NCBI RefSeq assembly: GCF_002201535.1
Contig: NZ_NIWW01000001.1
Coordinates: 606,933-670,932, forward strand
Direction: 5' to 3'
Origin: Lacimicrobium sp. SS2-24
Lineage (GTDB): Bacteria > Pseudomonadota > Gammaproteobacteria > Enterobacterales > Alteromonadaceae
DNA: 64,000 nt
Shown: one piece after another, positions 45,814 through 54,002 of the stretch
How positions within the stretch are numbered: the first letter of the stretch is position 1
How the letters are laid out: every line of letters begins with the position of its first letter
Notes under the pieces: model-generated
Seen by the model: only the letters and a program-made list of their open reading frames with translations
Databases searched by the model: none
What the model was told of the DNA's origin: nothing
Position numbers and translations under genes: made by a program

Positions 45814-48504
45814 ATGACTGACTGGCATACAAAAAGCAGCGAAGAGGTACAACAAACACTGCAAAGCACCGCAGAGGGCTTAAGTTCTGAGCTGGCACAT
45901 CAACGGCTGGCAGAAAACGGCCCAAACCGCCTGCCTGAGGTCAAAGGCAAACCGGCCTGGCTGCGCTTTTTGCTGCAGTTTCACAATATTCTGATTTATG
46001 TGTTGCTGATATCCAGCCTGATCACCGCCCTGCTAGGTCACTGGCTGGATACCACCGTGATTCTGGCCGTCGTGCTGGTGAATGCCATTATCGGTTATAT
46101 ACAGGAGGGCAAAGCCGAGCAGGCTATGCAGTCATTGCGTAATATGCTGGCGCCTAATGCCTCGGTGATCCGTAATGGCAAACGCCAAACCATTGCGGCC
46201 ACGGATCTGGTCATCGGCGATCTGGTTTTACTCGAAGCCGGTGACAAAGTTCCGGCCGATATGCGCCTGCTAAAAGCCCATAACTTAAGTATTCAGGAAG
46301 CCATACTCACCGGCGAATCGGTGGCGGTAAATAAAAATACCGATGCGGTTAGCATCGATGCCCCCTTAGGAGAGCGTTCAGGAATGGCTTTCAGTGGCAC
46401 CTTTGTCGGCGCAGGTCAGGGCCGCGGACTGGTGGTAGCCACAGGGGCTGCCACTGAGATTGGCAAGATCAACCGTATGCTCGGCGAAGTTGAGCAGCTT
46501 ACCACACCTTTAGTTGAGCAAATGGCCGGTTTTGCCAAATGGCTCAGTGCTCTGATCCTGGTACTGGCGGGCATGTTGCTGATTGTCGGGTACAACCTGC
46601 TCAACTACCCCTTTACTGAGCTTTTTATGATTATTGTGGGGCTGAGCGTCGCTGCCATTCCGGAAGGCTTGCCTGCTGTGCTGACCATTACCCTTGCCAT
46701 TGGCGTGCAGGCCATGGCCCGACGTCATGCGATTGTCAGGCGCTTGCCCAGTATTGAAACCCTGGGCGCAGTATCGGTAATTTGCACCGACAAAACCGGC
46801 ACCCTGACCCGCAATGAGATGACGGTCATCCAGGTGCAAACCGCAGCTCAAAACTATCAGGTGGAGGGTTCCGGTTATGCGCCCTCAGGGGTAATTCTCG
46901 ATGAACAGCAAACGCCCCTGCAACGTACACCGGCGGCCCTGGAGTCAGCAGCCCTTACAGCACTGCTTTGCAATGATGCCGCCTTACATGAACAGCAGGG
47001 CCAGTGGTCGATACAGGGCGATCCCATGGAAGCGGCGCTGTTAAGCTTTGCCCTTAAGGCTGGCCTGAATCAGCAGGACAGTCACAAGGACTGGCCCCGC
47101 ACCGATGCCATCCCCTTTGACAGCGAACACAAGTTTATGGCCAGCCTGCATCATGATCATCAGGGCCATGGCTGCATTATGGTTAAAGGCGCGCCGGAAA
47201 AGCTGATTAATCTGTGCACCAGCGTGCGGGGAAATGACAACACCAGCGATAAAATAGACCGGGACTACTGGACACAACAGGCTCAGGAAATGGCGGCACA
47301 GGGGCAGCGGGTACTGGCACTGGCAGTAAAAGAAGTACCCGCAGAACATACCCTGTTGAAGATGCAGGATCTGGATCAGGGCCTGAGTTTACAGGCCCTG
47401 ATCGGCATCATGGATCCGCCTCGTGAAGAAGCGGTGGAAGCGGTGGCGCAATGCCTGGCAGCAGGCATTAAGGTTAAAATGATCACAGGTGATCACCCTG
47501 GTACTGCGCGCGCCATCGGTGAGAAAATAGGTCTGCAGAACACCGAGAAGGTTCTTACCGGTGCTGACATTGAAACCCTGGATGATGCGGCACTGGCCTT
47601 ATTGGTCAACGATATCGACATCTATGCCCGTACCAGCCCGCAACATAAGTTACGCCTGGTCATGGCGCTGCAATCTCACAACCTTACCGTAGCCATGACA
47701 GGCGACGGTGTTAACGATGCGCCAGCCCTGAAACGCGCGGATGCCGGGATTGCCATGGGCCTTAAAGGCAGTGAAGCGGCCAAAGAAGCCTCTGATCTGG
47801 TGCTTGCCGATGATAATTTCGCCACCATTGCGGCCGCCGTGGAACAGGGCCGTACGGTGTATGACAACCTGAAAAAGGTGATTGGCTGGACCCTGCCCAC
47901 CAATGGTGGTGAAGCGGCGACCATTATTGTTGCTCTGCTGCTGGGCATGAGCCTGCCGATTACGCCCCTGCAAATCCTCTGGGTAAACCTGATTACCGCC
48001 ACAACCTTAGGGCTGGCACTGGCCTTTGAGCCCACCGAAGCGGGTACCATGCAGCGCCCGCCCCGTTCCCGACATGCCCCGATTGTATCAGGTGTATTAG
48101 CCTGGCAGGTGATACTGGTCAGTTTTTTATTTCTGGCCGGTATGTTCGGTATTTTTAGCTATGCCAGCGCTCGCGGCGACAGCATTGAGCTGGCCCGTAC
48201 CCTGGCCGTAAACACCCTGGTGATCATGGAAATGTTTTACCTGTTTTTTATCCGTCACAGCTACAGCACCTCCTTCAGTTGGCAGGCCATTAAAGGCACA
48301 TCTGTGGTGTGGCTGATGGTGGGTATCGTGATTCTGGCACAACTGGCGATTACCTATCTGCCCTTTATGCAACGGATATTCGACACCCGCCCCGTCTCGC
48401 TCGCCGACGGGCTAATCATCACAGGTATTGGTATTGCTCTGTTTGTGGTGGTGGAGCTGGAAAAACAGATCCGGCTCAGGCTCACGTCATTCAACTGTTC
48501 CTGA
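45814..48504 (+). CDS. HAD-IC family P-type cation-transporting ATPase (P2-like)
   Basis: An 896-aa cation pump. Domain order is N-terminal cation-ATPase domain (SSEEVQQTLQSTAEGLSSEL), TM1-2, actuator with ILTGESVAVNK (about 168-178), TM4 motif IPEGLPAVL, and phosphorylation loop ICTDKTGTLTRNEMT (about 327). The hinge is AMTGDGVNDAPALKRADAGI, followed by C-terminal TM segments. TM5 retains NGGEA, as the Ca2+ site does in SERCA-type pumps. TM6 reads NLITATTLGLALAFEP, lacking the Asp found in SERCA (NLVTD). The transported ion therefore cannot be assigned to calcium by homology. It is monocistronic and divergent from recC. Confidence 0.9.
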   Translation: MTDWHTKSSEEVQQTLQSTAEGLSSELAHQRLAENGPNRLPEVKGKPAWLRFLLQFHNILIYVLLISSLITALLGHWLDTTVILAVVLVNAIIGYIQEGKAEQAMQSLRNMLAPNASVIRNGKRQTIAATDLVIGDLVLLEAGDKVPADMRLLKAHNLSIQEAILTGESVAVNKNTDAVSIDAPLGERSGMAFSGTFVGAGQGRGLVVATGAATEIGKINRMLGEVEQLTTPLVEQMAGFAKWLSALILVLAGMLLIVGYNLLNYPFTELFMIIVGLSVAAIPEGLPAVLTITLAIGVQAMARRHAIVRRLPSIETLGAVSVICTDKTGTLTRNEMTVIQVQTAAQNYQVEGSGYAPSGVILDEQQTPLQRTPAALESAALTALLCNDAALHEQQGQWSIQGDPMEAALLSFALKAGLNQQDSHKDWPRTDAIPFDSEHKFMASLHHDHQGHGCIMVKGAPEKLINLCTSVRGNDNTSDKIDRDYWTQQAQEMAAQGQRVLALAVKEVPAEHTLLKMQDLDQGLSLQALIGIMDPPREEAVEAVAQCLAAGIKVKMITGDHPGTARAIGEKIGLQNTEKVLTGADIETLDDAALALLVNDIDIYARTSPQHKLRLVMALQSHNLTVAMTGDGVNDAPALKRADAGIAMGLKGSEAAKEASDLVLADDNFATIAAAVEQGRTVYDNLKKVIGWTLPTNGGEAATIIVALLLGMSLPITPLQILWVNLITATTLGLALAFEPTEAGTMQRPPRSRHAPIVSGVLAWQVILVSFLFLAGMFGIFSYASARGDSIELARTLAVNTLVIMEMFYLFFIRHSYSTSFSWQAIKGTSVVWLMVGIVILAQLAITYLPFMQRIFDTRPVSLADGLIITGIGIALFVVVELEKQIRLRLTSFNCS

Positions 48505-48515
48505 CCGGCCACTAA

Positions 48516-48592
48516 GGCACTGGATTCCCGCCTGCGCGGGAATGACTGGCGTAAGGGGTATGCCCGAATGCTGTTGTCGGGCATCCAGTGCC
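48516..48592. repeat. Composite palindromic repeat, unit 1
   Basis: A 77-bp unit closed by a perfect 10-bp inverted repeat, GGCACTGGAT and ATCCAGTGCC. Inside are two hairpins: A, ATTCCCGC-ctgc-GCGGGAAT (48524-48543), and B, TGCCCGA-atgctgttg-TCGGGCA (48561-48583). The overall fold would be a cruciform or three-way junction, like REP/BIME-type intergenic repeats. It starts 12 bp after the ATPase stop. Confidence 0.8.
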
Positions 48593-48622
48593 TTGTTAAC
48601 CCAATCGTGCCAGATGCTAAGA

Positions 48623-48728
48623 CGCTGGATTCCCGCCTGCGCAGGAACGACAGATATGTGAGTTGGCCTCAATCATGCTATTAGTTTTCGCCGTCATGCC
48701 CGAATGCTGTTGTCGGGCATCCAGTGCC
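48623..48728. repeat. Composite palindromic repeat, unit 2
   Basis: A second copy of the same architecture about 105 bp downstream. The A hairpin (48624-48651) has one stem mismatch relative to unit 1. The 32-bp B part (48697-48728) is identical to that at 48561-48592. The outer arms are CTGGAT and ATCCAG. The spacer between A and B is longer and different from unit 1. Confidence 0.75.
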
Positions 48729-48747
48729 TGTAAGACTGTTCTCTTAC

Positions 48748-48770
48748 AAAAAAGCCCGCTAAGTGCGGGC
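48748..48770 (-). terminator. Rho-independent terminator of the S10 peptidase gene
   Basis: Read on the minus strand, GCCCGC-actta-GCGGGC is followed by TTTTTT. It lies 23 bp past the peptidase stop codon (48793). Confidence 0.85.
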
Positions 48771-48792
48771 CTTTGCATTAATATCCATTACC

Positions 48793-50316
48793 TTAACGGG
48801 GATATTGGGCCGGTACGCCTTCACCGGGCAAGGTGGCGTTAATAAATTCCCGTAAATCCTCGTTGGCGGCCTCGAGATCGGCTCGGCGCAGGTACATCAT
48901 GTGTCCGCTGCGATAGCCTTTAAAGCTGAACCTGTCGCGCATTTTACCGCTGGGATCAATATGCCACATATTGTACTTACCATCGAAGTAGTTGGTGGCA
49001 CCGTCATAGTAGCCAGACTGGATCATCACATTCAGATAAGGGTTCTGCGCCATCGCCAGGCGCAGATTGCGACCGGTGTTATTATCTGAGCGATCCCAGG
49101 GATGCACCGGACCAAACATGTTGTACTTCAGATCCGTCTCATACTTAAGCTCATGCTTGATATAGTGATTGATAGCCGGGGTGAAAGAATGCAGCCAGGA
49201 GGTCAGCTCTGCCCAATAATCGGGCCGATCACCGGATTCTTTTTCATCAATACCCAGATAGCGACTATCGAGTCGCCCAAGGGTCTTACCTTCATCACGC
49301 AGCAGCTCTTTCCAGAAAAATGCGGTACTCACATCCAGATTGTTCTGTTCAATGGCTTGTTCACTTAAACCGGAATAACGGGCCATGGTGGCGGTGATCT
49401 CCGCCTTTTCCTCTGGCGAAATAAACGCACCTTTAGCCAGTGCCGGTAATAATTTGTTGAGGGTGAATTCTTCTACCTGTGGCAACAGTTCATCCAGATC
49501 CAGCTTCTGTAGCTCCGGCTCTAGCTTGTTATGGTGCCAGGCTGTCGCGGCAAAATACGGCAGGCGGTTGGCCGATTTTACCGGGCCGTTACGTTCAATA
49601 CCGATATCGGTGGGTGATACCAGCACCACACCGTTTAAGTACATCCACTGGCTGTTCTGCAGCTCCAACGCCAGCCCGGAGACTCTTGTGGTACCGTAAC
49701 TTTCACCAATCAGATACTTAGGTGATGGCCAACGATTATGACGGCTGACAAAGGTATTCAGCCACTCGGCCAGATATTTCACATCGGCATTGACGCCGAA
49801 AAACATCTCCTTTTGTTTGTCTTTCGGTGGCAATTTACCTTCTTCATCTTTGAGCACACGGCTGTAGCCGGTGTTGACAGGATTAATAAAGACAATATCC
49901 GCCACATCCAGTATGGAATAGGGATTGGTCTTGACCCCATAGGGCTGCACAGGATAACCCTCGTCATCAATTTTAAGCGTACGTGGTCCGGTATAAGCTA
50001 CATGCATCCACACCGATGCAGACCCCGGGCCGCCATTGAATGACATGACCAGGGGCCGTCTTTCCTGATCTTTGGCGTCTGTGCGCTGATAGTAGGTGTA
50101 AAACAACGAGGCGACCGGTTTGCCTTCTTCATCCCACACCGGCTGCGTGCCGGTGGTGGCAGAATAACTCACCCGTTTGCCTTTGATGGTGGTCTTGTGT
50201 TGTGTGACCACCTGATTGTCTACTTCAATTTCACGATTATTGGCGTTTGCAGCCGTGCTGCCTAACACCAACAGTGCACAGATAACAACCTGCACCAGAG
50301 TGTGTGATTTCAACAT
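48793..50316 (-). CDS. Secreted S10 family serine carboxypeptidase-like protein
   Basis: A 507-aa exported peptidase with a signal peptide (core VVICALLVLGSTAANAN). Family S10 elements are present: PLVMSFNGGPGSASVWMHVA (oxyanion region, about 88-107), the catalytic Ser in YLIGESYGTTRVSGLAL (about 200-205), Asp in MIQSGYYDGATNYFDG (about 440), and His in GYRSGHMMYLRRADLE (about 480). It probably trims peptides from the C-terminus in the periplasm or outside. It is monocistronic, with its own terminator. Confidence 0.9.
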   Translation of the reverse strand: MLKSHTLVQVVICALLVLGSTAANANNREIEVDNQVVTQHKTTIKGKRVSYSATTGTQPVWDEEGKPVASLFYTYYQRTDAKDQERRPLVMSFNGGPGSASVWMHVAYTGPRTLKIDDEGYPVQPYGVKTNPYSILDVADIVFINPVNTGYSRVLKDEEGKLPPKDKQKEMFFGVNADVKYLAEWLNTFVSRHNRWPSPKYLIGESYGTTRVSGLALELQNSQWMYLNGVVLVSPTDIGIERNGPVKSANRLPYFAATAWHHNKLEPELQKLDLDELLPQVEEFTLNKLLPALAKGAFISPEEKAEITATMARYSGLSEQAIEQNNLDVSTAFFWKELLRDEGKTLGRLDSRYLGIDEKESGDRPDYWAELTSWLHSFTPAINHYIKHELKYETDLKYNMFGPVHPWDRSDNNTGRNLRLAMAQNPYLNVMIQSGYYDGATNYFDGKYNMWHIDPSGKMRDRFSFKGYRSGHMMYLRRADLEAANEDLREFINATLPGEGVPAQYPR

Positions 50317-50453
50317 AGGTTACTCTTCTTGTAGTAAATAACAGATTAACGGCAACATCATAGCAGTCACAGTAGCGTGACAGCACCGTACCCGCCTGAC
50401 TTTATCGCACCCTACCCGTTGTCCGACGTTTTTTGACCCTGGCACCGCGCTAC

Positions 50454-50479
50454 AGGCCTTATATGAGTGCATAAGGCCT
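50454..50479. repeat. Perfect inverted repeat in the 50317-50571 spacer
   Basis: AGGCCTTAT-atgagtgc-ATAAGGCCT, a 9-bp perfect stem with an 8-nt loop and no T-run on either side. It lies between the small membrane protein gene and the S10 peptidase. It could be a transcript hairpin or protein site. The rest of this 255-bp spacer shows nothing I can support. Confidence 0.4.
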
Positions 50480-50571
50480 GGATAAAACAGGCTGACAACG
50501 CGCCAGCGCAGGATGAACACAGCACAATCCCGCACCTGAAGGCTCAGTCGTCACCTAGCCGTTGTGGTGTC

Positions 50572-50763
50572 TCATTGGTCTTGAACACGCTGTTGTTTAG
50601 CACTGGTTAAACCATCATGAAACCCGCGCGCAAAAGGTTCGGCAGATACAGCAATAACCAGGCAAATTGATCCCAGCAACATCATATTGCGACGGTTTCT
50701 TTTATACCCTAAGACGGTAAGCACCACGAAAGCGACGGATAACACTAATTCCACATAAAACAT
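50572..50763 (-). CDS. Small membrane protein of unknown function
   Basis: A 63-aa protein starting MFYVELVLSVAFVVLTVLGY, then basic KRNRRN and a second hydrophobic segment MMLLGSICLVIAVSAEPFA. A polar tail ends AKQQRVQDQ. It should form a two-TM hairpin with a basic loop. The ATG at 50763 has a strong GGAGG 5 nt upstream. The family is not recognised. It lies 87 bp after the DUF4412-like gene on the same strand and could be its operon tail. Confidence 0.6.
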   Translation of the reverse strand: MFYVELVLSVAFVVLTVLGYKRNRRNMMLLGSICLVIAVSAEPFARGFHDGLTSAKQQRVQDQ

Positions 50764-50850
50764 TGAAGCCTCCCTGTTGAGTGTTAATGGACTGCCAGCA
50801 GCAAACAAGCAGACACGGCTTGCACCGTGCCGCGCCTGAGCCCTGCTCGG

Positions 50851-51645
50851 TTAAAATTCAGGCATTGCCTCCTGCTGATAGTCTTTGGGGATACTGAACA
50901 TGCCCGCTTCAGGTTGCTTACGTTCAAAAGCCAGACTGATTACCTGTATGCCGGTGTCTTTAAACTCCCGGATTTGCAGCGGGACTTTGTTATTGGCAAA
51001 CAAGTGCTGATTAAGCATGGCATCGTCAACATCACCGCTCATTTGCGCGGTAAAGTCACTCATCTTCTTAAAAAATCCGGCCAGAGTTTTATAGTCGTCG
51101 GGCGCAATGGCAGTATCACCAAGATCCGCCACACAGGCCTCGCTAATAAGGTTGTCGCCGCGCTTCAGTGCAATCCACTGACAATCCGTACCATCGATTT
51201 GCTCGTGGCGATCACTGGGCGTGAGTGTTATCGCTTCTTTGGGCTGTTCAGATGCCATTGAAGGCATCATCTGCTCCATCATCTGTTGCATCTGCACCCG
51301 CTGCTCAGGCGGCAAATTAGCCATCTGTTCTTTCATCTGCGCCATGGCCTGTTGCTGCATCTTACTGATACCACCGGCCATCTCCTGCATTTGTTGCTCG
51401 TTAAGACGCATATAGCGGCCTTCTTCATGCATCAGCGTAATCATCTCGCCGCTGTTGGCGTCATAAATAAACTCCGTACGACCGGCACTATCCACCGCCG
51501 CTGCTTTGCCCTGATCGACGTACAGATGCTGAGCCTGCTCCTGCCCCTGCATTTTCGTGGCGATACGTGTGTCAGCCCAACTGGCTGAGGTTGCCAGACT
51601 AAGTGCCAGCGCCAGTGGTAATGTTGTCTTGAATCTTGATGTCAT
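50851..51645 (-). CDS. Exported Met/Gln-rich protein (DUF4412-like)
   Basis: A 264-aa protein with a signal peptide ([18 protein letters not shown]). A first beta-rich part (IATKMQGQEQAQHLYVDQ, EFIYDANSGEMITLMHEEGR) is followed by a striking Met/Gln-rich helix, roughly residues 84-130 (MQEMAGGISKMQQQAMAQMK, then MQQMMEQMMPSM). The second half contains two cysteines (DGTDCQWIALKRG, SEACVADLGD) that could form a disulfide. The overall shape resembles DUF4412 periplasmic proteins of unknown function. It overlaps the RDD gene by 4 bp (ATGA), so it belongs to the MoxR operon. Confidence 0.65.
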   Translation of the reverse strand: MTSRFKTTLPLALALSLATSASWADTRIATKMQGQEQAQHLYVDQGKAAAVDSAGRTEFIYDANSGEMITLMHEEGRYMRLNEQQMQEMAGGISKMQQQAMAQMKEQMANLPPEQRVQMQQMMEQMMPSMASEQPKEAITLTPSDRHEQIDGTDCQWIALKRGDNLISEACVADLGDTAIAPDDYKTLAGFFKKMSDFTAQMSGDVDDAMLNQHLFANNKVPLQIREFKDTGIQVISLAFERKQPEAGMFSIPKDYQQEAMPEF

Positions 51646-52808
51646 TGTGTTTCCTTAATTGTCATCTTCACCGTCTTATCGTTGTTGGCATTACTGATGT
51701 TTTCAACTTTGGCGGCGGCTTTTCTCACATCCAGTACCAGTGTCTCCGAGATCTTATCCTGAATAGCCTGCCGGTTGCTGTCCCAGAAAAGTTGCACAAA
51801 ACCCAACAGTCCAGTGGCAAATCCGGCACCATATCCCCCGTAGCGACCAAAGCTTTCCCACAGGTTTGGTGCCCTGCCATCCAGTCTTATGACTTTAATC
51901 CCCAGCAATTTCTTACCCGGCGTCTGGCCCTTAAACCAGGCAGTAAATACGGTAAAATATAGCGCTGCCCAGCCAAAACCCAGGCCCAGGTCGCGAATGA
52001 TCCCGCGCACCCAGTCCATAATGCTTGGCGGAGCTGGTTCGGAGGAGGTCAAAGGTGAAACGATCGCAACATCGTCCTCTGCAGATAACCGTTCCTCGCT
52101 TTGTTTCGCCGCTTCTGTACGTTCCGATTTAATCTGTGAGAGTACCCCGGCAAAACGTTCATCGACCTCATTGCGAAAAGTTTGCAGCTCATCGGCATTG
52201 AGCGTGCCCTGCGCTTCTTCATACATCGCGTCGAGGATCTCCCGCTGCTTAGCCTCCGGCAAAGGAAAACGACCAAAGTCATCGAGCACCTTTATTGCTA
52301 TGCTTTGCCAGCACTGCAACGCGGGGGCACATTCACCAGCGCGAATATTTTCTGAGGTCATGCCCATTTGCACCATATGTGCTGTAAACCGTCCTACATC
52401 ACCGAGTCTCTGCGCTTTTTGCGCCATGTTGCTGACACTGCTTTCACCCATTGACGCCTCTCTGATAACCTCCAGCGATGCAAAAATAACGATAAACAAA
52501 AGCAGCGCTGCAAAAAGGGCCAGTAGCTTACGCAAGATAGGGAAGCGCCCTTTGCTGCGCAAGCGACTACTGGAACGCACTAACACCCAGGATGCAATAG
52601 CGGCCAGAAAAATACTGTGAACAAAGGTCAGCAGGGCGACCAACAGCAAATCCACGGCCATTGCCACCCCGCGCTTCCAGGGGGTTGCCAGTGCTACGCC
52701 GTACAACGATTCCGGAATCTCAAAGGCATAAGGGGTCACATAGTCCCGACTCTCTGCCAGCGTTAGCTGATGCCGTGTGGTGTTTCTCTGCGCCAGGTTC
52801 TTTTCCAT
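51642..52808 (-). CDS. RDD family membrane protein with a large internal insertion
   Basis: A 388-aa membrane protein. The first RDD segment is TPWKRGVAMAVDLLLVALLT (about 42-61), and a second TM (LLALFAALLLFIVIFASLEV) lies near residue 100. The conserved second half, WFKGQTPGKKLLGIKVIRLD with LFWDSNRQAIQDKISETLVL, comes only after residue 285. The roughly 170-residue stretch between is mainly polar and helical, with two cysteines (GECAPALQC). RDD domains are usually about 130-150 aa without such an insertion. It is third in the MoxR-VWA-RDD-DUF4412 unit, 21 bp after the VWA gene. Confidence 0.8.
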   Translation of the reverse strand: MEKNLAQRNTTRHQLTLAESRDYVTPYAFEIPESLYGVALATPWKRGVAMAVDLLLVALLTFVHSIFLAAIASWVLVRSSSRLRSKGRFPILRKLLALFAALLLFIVIFASLEVIREASMGESSVSNMAQKAQRLGDVGRFTAHMVQMGMTSENIRAGECAPALQCWQSIAIKVLDDFGRFPLPEAKQREILDAMYEEAQGTLNADELQTFRNEVDERFAGVLSQIKSERTEAAKQSEERLSAEDDVAIVSPLTSSEPAPPSIMDWVRGIIRDLGLGFGWAALYFTVFTAWFKGQTPGKKLLGIKVIRLDGRAPNLWESFGRYGGYGAGFATGLLGFVQLFWDSNRQAIQDKISETLVLDVRKAAAKVENISNANNDKTVKMTIKETQ

Positions 52809-52829
52809 GTTGTTTTCGTCACGTTATGA

Positions 52830-54002
52830 TTAATTCAGGCTCTTAATCGCCTGAGTAATACCGTCAAGCGTCATCGGATAGAAGCGGTCTTGCATCAGCT
52901 CCCGGATAAGTCGCACAGACTGATAGTACTCCCAATATCCCTGTGACTGAGGACACAGCCATATTGCCTTGTCAAAATGACTCAACAAACGCTGCATCCA
53001 CACCGCCCCGGGCTCCTCATTCCAGTGCTCAACGCTGCCACCGGGATAACTGATCTCATAAGGCCCCATGGTGGCATCGCCGACAAAAATCAGTTTATAG
53101 TCACTGCCGTACTTGTGAATCACATCCCACACAGGTATCGCCTCGTCATGGCGACGCAGGTTATCCTGCCAAACCCCCTCATACACACAGTTATGGAAAT
53201 AGAAATACTCGAGGTGTTTAAATTCGCTGCGGGCGGCGGAAAAAAGTTCCTCACAGGCCTGCACATGCATATCCATTGAGCCGCCCACATCAAAAAACAG
53301 CAACAGTTTTACCGCATTATGGCGCTCTGGCACCATTTGCAGGTCGAGCAAGCCTGCATTTTTCGCCGTACCACGAATGGTGGCCGGCATATCCAGTTCA
53401 TCACTGGCACCGGTGCGGGCAAATTGGCGCAGTTTGCGCAGGGCCACTTTGAGATTTCGGGTACCGAGTTCCACATCAGAAGCCAGATTTTTAAACTCGC
53501 GCTTATCCCACACTTTCACCGCAGAAAACTGATTGTTGCCATCCTGTCCGATGCGCACGCCTTCAGGGTTATATCCATACGCGCCAAAGGGTGAGGTACC
53601 TCCTGTGCCTATCCACTTATTCCCTCCCTGATGCCGTTTTTGTTGTTCCTGCATACGCTCTTTAAGGGTTTGCATCAGCTTCTCCAGCCCACCCATGGCC
53701 TGAATCCGTTTTTTCTCTTCTTCGCTAAAGTACCGGTCCAGTTCTTTGCGCAACCATTCTTCGGGGATTTCCTTGCCAAACAGGTCCAGGCTGTCGACTC
53801 CTTCAAAATAATCAGCGAAGGCACGATCAAACTTGTCATACTGACTCTCGTCTTTCACCAGTATAGTGCGCGAAAGCATATAAAAGGCATCCATGTCGGC
53901 AAACACCAGTTGCTTTTCCAGCGCCCCGAGCAAATCCAGCAACTCCCGCAGGCTGACCGGCAGTTGGTACTGACGCAGACGAAAGAAAAACTCCACTAAC
54001 AT
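52830..54002 (-). CDS. VWA domain-containing CoxE-like protein
   Basis: A 390-aa protein with the CoxE-like N-terminus (VEFFFRLRQYQLPVSLRELL) and a charged helical middle (about 110-140, EEKKRIQAMGGLEKLMQTLK). The C-terminal von Willebrand A domain has metal-site motif LFFDVGGSMDMHVQ (DxGxS, about 245-258), with the later conserved Asp in LIFVGDATMGPYEI. CoxE/VWA proteins act with MoxR AAA+ ATPases as chaperones that insert cofactors or remodel partner complexes. Its ATG overlaps the MoxR stop by one base (TGATG), so the pair is coupled. Confidence 0.9.
   Translation of the reverse strand: MLVEFFFRLRQYQLPVSLRELLDLLGALEKQLVFADMDAFYMLSRTILVKDESQYDKFDRAFADYFEGVDSLDLFGKEIPEEWLRKELDRYFSEEEKKRIQAMGGLEKLMQTLKERMQEQQKRHQGGNKWIGTGGTSPFGAYGYNPEGVRIGQDGNNQFSAVKVWDKREFKNLASDVELGTRNLKVALRKLRQFARTGASDELDMPATIRGTAKNAGLLDLQMVPERHNAVKLLLFFDVGGSMDMHVQACEELFSAARSEFKHLEYFYFHNCVYEGVWQDNLRRHDEAIPVWDVIHKYGSDYKLIFVGDATMGPYEISYPGGSVEHWNEEPGAVWMQRLLSHFDKAIWLCPQSQGYWEYYQSVRLIRELMQDRFYPMTLDGITQAIKSLN

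Noticed and set aside
50320-50535. Minus-strand 71-codon frame after the small membrane protein gene
   Set aside because: Composition is Cys/Arg/Val-rich without domain or hydrophobic logic, there is no good ribosome binding site, and it contains a strong DNA palindrome (50454-50479). Treated as non-coding.
51889-52620. 243-codon plus-strand frame within the RDD gene
   Set aside because: Antisense to a coding frame with clear membrane and RDD motifs; Ser/Arg-rich and without a start signal.
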